From Nymphaea colorata (taxonomy: Eukaryota; Streptophyta; Magnoliopsida; Nymphaeales; Nymphaeaceae), in assembly GCF_008831285.2 (NCBI RefSeq), contig NC_045140.1:3265528-3329527 (forward strand): DNA of 64,000 nucleotides, written 5' to 3'. Position 1 is the stretch's first letter. Every line of letters begins with the position of its first letter. A program made the position numbers and the translations under genes. Below are positions 51,944 to 64,000 of the stretch, piece after piece. Below the pieces are notes generated by a model. That model saw only the letters and a list, made by a program, of their open reading frames with translations. It was not told the origin of the DNA and made no database searches.

Positions 51944-52262
51944 CCACAGCGTTTCCAGGGACGTCGACGAGCTGCTGACGAGATTCAATGTCTTCAAGCA
52001 CAACGTTAAGTTCATTCATGAGTTCAACAAGAAGGGCAGCTCCTACAAACTGAAGCTCAACGGCTTCGGCGACCTGACGAACCAGGAGTTCCGGTCGCTC
52101 TACGCCAACTCCAAGATCAACCACCACAGGTTGCTGCAGGGAAGTCAGCGTCCCTCGGCTGCGGCCTTGCAGCGCGACGCGGGGGATGATCCTCCTCCGG
52201 CCAACGTTAAAGGAAAACAGAGACGCCACCACCTGCGCATTTTCATAACCCACTTTTCATAA
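51807..52262 (+). CDS. Truncated CEP-type protease copy: signal peptide + I29 propeptide only
   Basis: A 151-residue open frame. Signal peptide MRIKSFSLALLISLVLAGAA; then the full I29 inhibitory prodomain at about residues 36-100, with the ERFNIN pattern (ERWRSHH, RFNVFKHN) and the NxFxD motif (LNGFGDLTNQEF). Up to 52202 it is almost identical to exon 1 of the gene at 57543, ending at DDPPPA. Then, just before the mature protease would begin, the sequence changes to unrelated DNA adding about 19 residues (NVKGKQRRHHLRI) and a stop. No catalytic residue is present, so it is no protease. It is either a pseudogene or a free propeptide of the kind that inhibits papain-like enzymes elsewhere. Promoter and leader are intact, so transcription is plausible. 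Confidence 0.6.
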   Translation: MRIKSFSLALLISLVLAGAAESITFDQKDLESGESLWGLYERWRSHHSVSRDVDELLTRFNVFKHNVKFIHEFNKKGSSYKLKLNGFGDLTNQEFRSLYANSKINHHRLLQGSQRPSAAALQRDAGDDPPPANVKGKQRRHHLRIFITHFS

Positions 52263-52269
52263 ATACTGC

Positions 52270-53470
52270 AGCCCACTTTTCCAAAGTGATCTGGGATACT
52301 TCAATTCCTCTCTCTCTATGATATATATATATATACATCGAGAGTTTTCTCTGCATAGTTTTTGGATTCTAATTTTCATCATAACTTTTATGAGAAATCC
52401 CCTTACATAGTTACCTTATAACTTTTCTAACAGTACGATTTCTAATATGGCCCATGAAACGTTCAAAGTAATTACTTCGACATAATATCTTTTAACGTTT
52501 AAACAATTAATCAGAAGTTTAGATGTAGTCATTATCTCGTCATATTAATTTAATCAAAGTGTCTGCCAAACTAATTTTCTGAAAGCGCTGACATCCAAAT
52601 CACCATGTCCTTTTTATGTTTTGTTAAGAAAATGTTGGATTTATATTCGTATATATATAAATTGAGGACAGTGCAACTATAGCCCAGAATCGATAAAACT
52701 TGCGACCAACTGGATTAAAATCGACGGATTCGGGCCAATTGGACCCTATTTTGACTATAACTTCGCATCCCATGCGAAGTGCAGACTTTTATTAATGTTC
52801 CCTTTTCTGCTAATATAACTCTGCTTTTTTTCTGTTGACTCCTATGCTCAAGTAGAAAGAGTTGAAGAAGTTTGGAGTCGAACTTTGAAGGGTTGAAGGC
52901 CATAATAAATGCAGCGTGATGAGAGGACACTGGAATTTGGACGGGTGGCTTCAAGGTCAAGGACAACCTTAAGACACAATTAAATAAATACTTACGCACT
53001 TTTGTCTTTCTCTTATTATAAAAAAAAAAGACATACAGCTGCATTGTTTAAACGTTAAAAAGATATTATGTCAACAATCAACCAAAATCCAACATGAATT
53101 TTGAAAAGGTAGAACTTATGAACACTTATGCAGAGAGCCAATTGAAGTGATCAGTTAAGCATGCATCTACTTTCATGCAAACCATATAAATCAAGTCCTT
53201 CCACTAAAATTTATAGTGTCAGTTCTACTCTTTCACTAGCGCAATGCACAAGTCAGTAGCGGAGTTGCCTGTGTAAACCTTTGTATAAAGTTTTATTATA
53301 ATGATGCAGAACTCAGGCCTAACCACATGCACCCACACCCTTGTAGCTTTACATGCCGCTAATCCATTACAATAATAAGATGGATCAGTGCCCATCGGCT
53401 AAAACTTTTTGGCTCCGCTTTCACCATATATAGAAGGAAGTAGTGACTGACAGCACCAAAGCTCTTCTCT
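52270..53470. other. Intergenic, no supported gene
   Basis: AT-rich sequence with a short TA run at about 52320-52335. Nothing coding or repeat-like that I can support. Confidence 0.4.
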
Positions 53471-53473
53471 TTT

Positions 53474-53476
<3 letters not shown>

Positions 53477-53523
<47 letters not shown>
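53477..53523. repeat. (TA)n microsatellite
   Basis: An uninterrupted run of about 23 units. Confidence 0.95.
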
Positions 53524-53526
<3 letters not shown>

Positions 53527-53529
53527 AAT

Positions 53530-54660
53530 TATATATGCTTTTTCGGACGTTCATGTACTCAGATTCTAATATGAATGAAGAGAAGTTTACATTTGTATCC
53601 AATAAGAACTGCACCACAATATATTAAGAACTAAGTTGCATAACGTATGGACATTGATAGGAATCTCAATATATTAAGAACTTGGTGCAGAAGAAGCTTG
53701 CACAAATCAAGAGAACTAGCTAGATACCAGATAGATTGATTAAAATCAGCGGTTGCTATGCCAGCTTCCGCCGACTTCGACTCAAAACAATATAGTATGA
53801 CCTTTCTTTTACGTCCAAAAAATCACGAACCAAACTTGCAAGCAACAAGTTATTAGCAGATGTTGCTCCTTGCGTCTACTACAAATTAATACTTGTTTAG
53901 AAACATACCAGCTGATGAAATTGGGTAACTGTCACTCCAAATTTATATATTGTTACTTGTACCATTAAATCGTTACGATTAACTTTTTAAACAAGCTAGA
54001 CAATTGACCCGGTCTCGGTGATTTTGAATTCTTCTTTATCGGGATTTAAATCCTTTAATTTAGTTGGATCTGGCAAAATAAACCTAGTTTCAATTCCAAC
54101 TGCCGGCCAGTTGACTGACTTTCGTTAGATCAGGTAATTAAATAAACCTACATCGAATCCATGATGATAATCAGGTTCAATAAGCAGTTCCCTATAACAT
54201 GATTACACATAAAACGTCGAAGGTTTTCAAAATAGGGTCTGAACTTGATCAAATCCATTTACATGGAGTTAAATAATTACTGGAATTGGGCAATGGTTAG
54301 TTGCATCGCGAATCTGAATTAAGTTTAACTTGATATTTTTCCCTTGGGTTTGCTAAATGGACAAAAGATCAGATTTCGATGGTAATTGGTGGATCCAGAA
54401 ATTGATAGAGGAATCTCAAATCGGTGACCCAAATGCTTACTTCCTCCCCCTGCCAACAACCCACCATAAAAGGAATCTCAATTGTCAATACACCATGATA
54501 TAAAATTAATTGCTTAAGATTAAATATGTTTGGCCACTTCATGTTCACCATCAGGTTGAAGGGTTGGTAGAAGAAGTTTCAAATAAAATATCAGCTAAGT
54601 TAGGTTACCTTTCCTTACTTCTGTTTTTGTTTAGTTTTCCCACCCATAACACCCCCGGCA
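53530..54660. other. Intergenic, no supported gene
   Basis: No open frame or repeat that I recognise. Confidence 0.35.
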
Positions 54661-54670
54661 CCTCTCTTTA

Positions 54671-54831
54671 GGGGTTGTTTGATAAGAATGATGGTATGTA
54701 ATTGTTTTATTTATCTATCCGAAATATTGTGATAGATTCATGAAATAATGTGTTATAGTATCATATCAATCTCGCCGATATATGAAATAGTAACATATTG
54801 TTACTTTTGCCAAACGATCCCTTTACTGTTA
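54671..54831. mobile_element. MITE with GATTCATGAAA core and possible CTTTA duplication
   Basis: Ends GGGGTTGTTTGATAAGAATG and TTTTGCCAAACGATCC are imperfect inverted termini. CTTTA occurs directly on both outer sides. The interior contains TAGATTCATGAAATAATG and related words. Family as at 8262. Confidence 0.6.
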
Positions 54832-54839
54832 TTTCCAAA

Positions 54840-56190
54840 ACAGTCCTTCCACTGTGTAACTTTTCAGCCGACTTCTGTTGTAGTGAAAAACACCCTTTTA
54901 CCCTTTCATATACCTCAACGTACAAATTGTTAGCTTTGGTATTTGTACACATTTCTTTTTACGTGAAACCAGTGGCCGAGCCACATATAGGTAGGTGACA
55001 CCAACACTACAAAATCTCTTTATTTTCATACCAATGCTCCTAAAAACATGCTCATTTCATGATGAAACTAATGACTTAATTTTTTCGACATGGAGATATC
55101 CGTCCGTCTAGCTGGTGTTATGGAATAATTATTCATATATTTTCTTTTATTATCAGTTTCCAACATCAGTTATCTCTTTTTTTTTAACTATGCTTGAAAA
55201 TCAACCTTAAATTAATGGTAGGACTAGTGTGCACGACAATTTTACCGATTGCTTGAACAGTTTACAACTCTATGCATGAATTTGTGCCGTTCAAGGAAAA
55301 GTGGACCAAGAATTTGGAGAACTTGAGGCTTGAAGGATAAACTCGAAAGTAACTAATAGGATAGGGCGTATTACAAAAGATGAAAGACACACTTTGGTCT
55401 CAATTTCATTATCTAAGGAAAACTATGAACGATTTACTAATTGTTTTTCTCGTTAATTAAATAATACAATGGGAAGCAAATAATTATATCCCCAGGATTG
55501 TTGTTTGGCCATAGATTAAATGATCTCTATTTCTGGAACAAGGTTCAGATCTATGCTGGGAATGTGCTACAAGAAGCACCACAACTCGGCGAAGCTGGTT
55601 ATATGTACTGTGTCGTGTACAAAAAATTGTGTACTGAAAAGTGTGAATACTCTTGGTCAGTAAGGGGAGTTTATTGTAATGTCAAAAAACAAGGAGTAAT
55701 GAAAAAGTCAAAAGACGTTTAAAAAAAAAAATCTCCAAAATACCACAATTTCTTTTTCTTCCGGTGCTGCGTGCACCAACCCAATTTTTTTTTTTATTGT
55801 GATCCAAAAATTATGCAGCGTTCTTTCGTTTTCTCCTGCTACATCAGCAAATAGAATATGGGAAATGTTCTCAATCGAAGACAAAACAAGTAACTCGGTT
55901 TTGTCATTTTAATAGTGTGAAAGAAACGAAAAGCACTATGAAAGTTTGACAAAATTATTGAGGCTTCGAAAGAGAGAATGAGATTTATCACTATGAATTG
56001 CAAAAAAAGTACTGATTCCTTACCTGATATTAATGATAATAATATTTTGCTTTCTCTCATTCAACAGGCCTTGGCACTTCATCCAAGGTAGGAAATTCCA
56101 TAAGCCTTCCGATTTTGGGAACAACGATTTGTGGACCATGTCGTATCTGAAAACATCAAAGGTGATATAGAACAACGATAGGGAATCTGA
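54840..56190. other. Intergenic, no supported gene
   Basis: AT-rich, with a frame of 74 codons at about 55498-55722 that I do not recognise (residues like LNDLYFWNKVQIYAGN). No splice context supports it. Confidence 0.35.
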
Positions 56191-56197
56191 CTTAAGG

Positions 56198-56479
56198 CTG
56201 GCGGTCGGGCCGGCCCGGCCGTGTTTGGGCCGGGCCCGGGCCCGACAGCCAGGCCTGGGTCGGCCCGGCCCGGCAAGTAAAAAAAATATATTTTTAAATT
56301 TTTTTTTGTTTTAACAATATTTTTTATTCTTAATAAATACATTTTATATTAAAAAAATGTTACTTTATATTTCAAAAATATTTTTTTAATTTAAATGGGC
56401 CGGGCCGAGCTGACCCGGGCCGGCATATCGGGCCCAGACTTGGTTTTTCCCGGCCGCACGGGCCCAATCGGGACGCCAG
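56198..56479. mobile_element. GC-armed, AT-cored nonautonomous element
   Basis: GC-rich arms of GGGCCGGCCC words surround an AT-rich core (ATATATTTTTAAATTTTTTT). The ends read CTGGCGGTC and GGGACGCCAG, and the flanks CTTAAGG / CTTAGCG may be a degraded target duplication. The two elements in intron 1 of the protease at 57543 have the same design. Confidence 0.55.
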
Positions 56480-57403
56480 GCTTAGCGGATCGCCAATTGG
56501 GTTGGCACAATGAACAAAGCAACAGGTGCTAATAGGTGGATCCTTTGTTTCAAACTTTCTTAGCCTCAACTTCAAAAAGGGCAGGATATGCAAGTAAACC
56601 ATGATAGTGAGGACCTCAATGAAAAATCTGAAAGCAGCCTGCAACCCTTGGGGTGTGAGCTTTTGCTCTTAATAGATGATATATAGATGATATGATAATA
56701 TGAAATACTCTTCTTCCTGATCACCTAAATATTTTTTGTTTATCCATATTTTATTTTATTATTTCGACAATTTAAACCAAAAGATGGGATCAATTTACAC
56801 TTATTTAATTGTGCAGGCAGTTATGGATTTGAGGCTTTCCTTTCTTTTCTGGTTTGGCGTCTCACTTCTTACATATTTAGCTAGTTTCCAGAACCCAAAT
56901 AATCCCTTTCTAAAGCCCAAAACAAACTAAGTTCCTTGTCTAACGCAGAGAACTCATGGCAGCGCGAAAAACGTTCTCTCCCTCGAAAAAGTCATCTTCT
57001 GAGTCGTAACATCCCAATTTCAACGGACGTCCCAGGAAGCCCATAGTTTCAACTTAACCCTGTCGGTTACTTCTATTAATATTGATCAATTATTGCTATT
57101 TCAACTTCATTCCTGACTTGTAAACAATTCATAAATTCGCTCAGCTTCATGCCCACCTTCTACTTAATTCTTTAGTGTAGTCATCGATGTTAAAGTTTGT
57201 CGACGAATGCGAAAATTCATTGCAATTATTTAAAAGAAAAAGGAAGTAAGCGAGTTATGATCAAGACACATGATGCGAATGACATGGTTGAGTTGGTCAA
57301 TAAAAATAAGATAATCATCAGTTTGTCAATAATCCAATAAGTCAAGGACGAATTTGATTTAAAAAAAATACAGAATACCTTCATTTATTCCTCCTCTGTT
57401 AAC

Positions 57404-57411
57404 TATATATA
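57404..57411 (+). promoter_or_regulatory. TATA box of intact CEP-type protease
   Basis: TATATATA in GTTAACTATATATAAGCAC, about 135 bp before the ATG. The leader that follows contains a tandem pair of CTTCTCCAATTCCCCATCG units, about 45 bp apart, also present in both inverted-repeat arms. Homology to those arms begins at about 57388. Confidence 0.6.
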
Positions 57412-57542
57412 AGCACTTCCCACTTCTCCAATTCCCCATCGTCTTCCATTCCTTCTTCTGCTTCTCCAATTCCCCATCGTCTTCCATTCCTTGTTCTTCT
57501 ATAATAACCAAAAGAATTCAGTTCCTAGAAGATCCAAGTAAA

Positions 57543-61803
<4,261 letters not shown>

Positions 61804-62079
61804 AAGAGGATGCACTGCAACCATGAAACGCCAAACTGCAACTCTTTTGATCATGGAATATTAGGTTAATTAGGAGATTGGAATCCTTCCGCCATCCATC
61901 CTTTACGTCCATGGACTTGTTATGAGTGTTGGTCCAAAAATAATCAGAGTGGGGATTGGATCGTAGTCAGACTTTGTGCATGTAGGGGATCTAGATGTAT
62001 AGCGTTTCAGGAAAAAATGTCCTATTTTTCTTTGCTTTTTTTTTTCCTATGCTTGCTTGTGAAAGTGTGATGCTTTAAA

Positions 62080-62095
62080 TTTGATCGATAATAAT
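62080..62095 (+). terminator. Possible poly(A) signal region of the intact protease
   Basis: GATCGATAATAATG, about 280 bp after the stop codon, is an AATAAA-like near-upstream element within a T-rich 3' region (poly-T at about 62035-62045). Weak evidence. Confidence 0.3.
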
Positions 62096-62357
62096 GTTTT
62101 GAGCTACGAAAGTGTTTCTTCTATTCTTGTTAATTAAGTCGTATGGCACAGCCTCGTATGCATAAATTATTCCCTTACGTGTCCACATGCAAGTCAATGT
62201 TGCCGGATGCCAAATAGTTGCCGGATGACTGGAACTTCATCAATTCAGTAAAATTCAGTAAGACATGATTGACTATTTCCATATTGTAGCAAGGGAAGAA
62301 GGACTATCTGCTCTGTTGAAGGTTTCTCACTTCTCAGCCTACCATGCATGTCCGTTA

Positions 62358-62383
<26 letters not shown>
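62358..62383. repeat. (CT)n microsatellite
   Basis: Thirteen uninterrupted TC units. Confidence 0.95.
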
Positions 62384-62388
<5 letters not shown>

Positions 62389-62389
62389 G

Positions 62390-62940
62390 CTTCTTTTTTG
62401 TATCTTTTTTGGTGTTGTTCCAATATTTCCTTGTCTACTCTATGCAATGCTATTTTTGTACTGCAACAAAATATTGAAATATTCACCACAGCAACAAATT
62501 TATGTTTCGTGCTGCTACGAAAGGATCTTGCCTAAATAAAAGCCAAATGCAATCCCCACGAGCATCAAATCCAATTATGTATGCTACTGTGGAGGAGGTT
62601 CTTTCATGTAGTTATATTGATTCAGGCTTTCGCTTGTTTGAAAGCATTGGCAGTGTTACAGTTCCTTGGGGAGGAGTTGATCCCATTTTTCACACATCCG
62701 ATACTTATGGTTCTGATCTCTAGAGCTGTTTGGTTCATTTTCTTCAGTTTCCATCAGGAAATTTCTCACACGTGAATCTATGAGCACCTTGTTCTTCATT
62801 TAAAGGGGAGATCAAACAGTGATGGAGCAAGATATGCAAGATTGAGTGGCTGAAAACTTGTTGGATTCAAAATTTTTATGTGGTTAATTAATTGGAGAAT
62901 TTAGTTTTTGAGGAACAAAATGTTTCATGAAGTAATCTAT
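62390..62940. other. No supported gene
   Basis: Small frames (for example about 62502-62723) match nothing that I recognise. Confidence 0.35.
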
Positions 62941-62949
62941 AGGACTATG

Positions 62950-63111
62950 GGGTTTGACAAATGGAACACTCATATAAATGTTATATAAATCTGTCTTAAA
63001 GATTGTGGTAGATTCATGGGCAACTAGTTCTAGTGCATTATAAATTTGCTTCAATCTTTAAGGTACATTCATGAAACACTTACATAATATTTCAACAACC
63101 AAACTACCCTA
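62950..63111. mobile_element. MITE with GATTCATGAAACAC core
   Basis: Ends GGGGTTTGACAAATGGAACAC and TTTCAACAACCAAACTACCC. The interior has TAGATTCATGGGCAACTAG and ACATTCATGAAACACTTACA. Same family as 8262. Confidence 0.55.
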
Positions 63112-63119
63112 GAAGGCAG

Positions 63120-64000
63120 ACAATTAATCTGATTGTATGGAACTAGTGCTCTGAGACTTACTAAAAGCTTGACTTCTTTGTTTAGGATTCTCCTTTTCGC
63201 TTTTGTTTGCTTTTCCAATCCAAATCTCGTCAGCTTTGGAAACATTTGCAGCCACCATTCACTTACTACTAGCTTTACCAATTTTCAAATTGTGGTAGCT
63301 ATTGATTTTATCAAGGATCGATGGTTAAGCGAATTTGATTCTTTACCGTGGACTTGCGTTGGCTTAGTTTTGGGAATTGTACCGCTTTTGTCCTCTCCCA
63401 AACATGAAGACTGCACTTCCATCGGAATATCTTGACAATTAATCCTTTCTCCACTCACTTCTTTTCCTTTATTTTTTTAGTTTAATAGAGCAAGAATGAG
63501 TCGATGAAAAACTATGACATTCAAGAATAATTATGTCTATTTTGTTACGTATAGTTTTTCAAGAAAATTTAATCCTAGCTACTTCTCCCCATTGGTTTCT
63601 ATTTCGATATCAAGATTCAACGGCACAAAAGTTTTCAGAAACAAAATAAAAGAGCCATGAGGGCCATAACTCAAACCGGTGGACTTGGGGTGCGTTGAAG
63701 GCATGTCTTCAGTCAAAAGTTGTGCATGGGAGGCTATGCTCAAAGGAGGTGGGTCATACGTGAAAGTTAAAACAGGTAGAGACTTCTCCACCTGCTATCA
63801 ACGTAGTTCTGGACCCTAAGGAAAACGAGAAGGAACGTGTAGCTCTCACTCCCATCACTTATCAGGCAGAACAAACCAGATGAAACCATCCTTTGTCCGA
63901 GAGCAGTAGTGGCAAAACATTAAGCACCACACAGAACAGTTGGAAGCATGACATACTAATCTTGGGACCCAAAATGACTTACTAAAGTAATTTTACATGA
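63120..64000. other. No supported gene to the window edge
   Basis: A 100-codon frame at 63133-63435 (residues like VVAIDFIKDRWLSEFDSLPW) is not recognised and lacks splice or promoter support. The rest shows nothing. Confidence 0.35.

Noticed and set aside
51789-52253. Long minus-strand open frame opposite the propeptide copy (and the same at 57525-57863)
   Set aside because: It mirrors the GC-rich protease exon and appears wherever that exon is copied; no independent support.

Overview
The window is nuclear DNA from a flowering plant. The genes have GT-AG introns, the protein families are typical plant ones (PIRL leucine-rich repeat protein, C2/GRAM/VASt protein, RD21-type and KDEL-tailed-type papain proteases), and the AT-rich intergenic space is full of microsatellites, hAT-like MITEs, an LTR element and a LINE scrap. 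I cannot fix the species from sequence alone.

Layout. 107-2489 (minus): a complete four-exon PIRL gene. 2.5-15.2 kb: gene-poor, with a dispersed AGCTCGA-rich repeat, an AT microsatellite, a tRNA-like SINE candidate and MITEs. 15213-15860 (minus): a small four-pass membrane protein, probably with a 16-nt first coding exon. 16-24.7 kb: repeats only. 24.7-28.8 kb (minus): a C2-VASt-C2-GRAM gene. Its first six exons are intact, but its second VASt region is broken by frame disruptions, so only a protein truncated after GRAM can be read. 29-40 kb: mostly noncoding, with one coding-like acidic exon (34266-34421), a MITE, a SINE-like piece and a LINE zinc-finger (zf-RVT) remnant.

40.4-61.8 kb is a cysteine-protease neighbourhood invaded by repeats. 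40379-42164 (plus) is a dead RD21-type protease with a granulin domain. 57543-61803 (plus) is an apparently intact four-exon papain-like protease of the KDEL-tailed (CEP/vignain) type, ending in DDEL. Between them, 50559-51943 is a ~450-bp inverted repeat, each arm carrying the promoter and 5' coding end of the CEP-type gene. The left arm is a frameshifted fragment. The right arm continues into an open frame (51807-52262) encoding only a signal peptide and the I29 inhibitory prodomain. This arrangement is the most unusual thing in the window: a possible free propeptide inhibitor, and a possible hairpin source of small RNAs against the intact gene.

Transposon context: a Copia-type 5' end with primer-binding site and gag start (about 49168-50110), a five-unit tandem array downstream of a TATA box (45541-46432), GC-rich/AT-rich elements upstream of and in inverted orientation inside intron 1 of the intact protease, and a small hAT element with a visible 8-bp target duplication in its intron 3. 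No function was assigned to sequence that I did not recognise.
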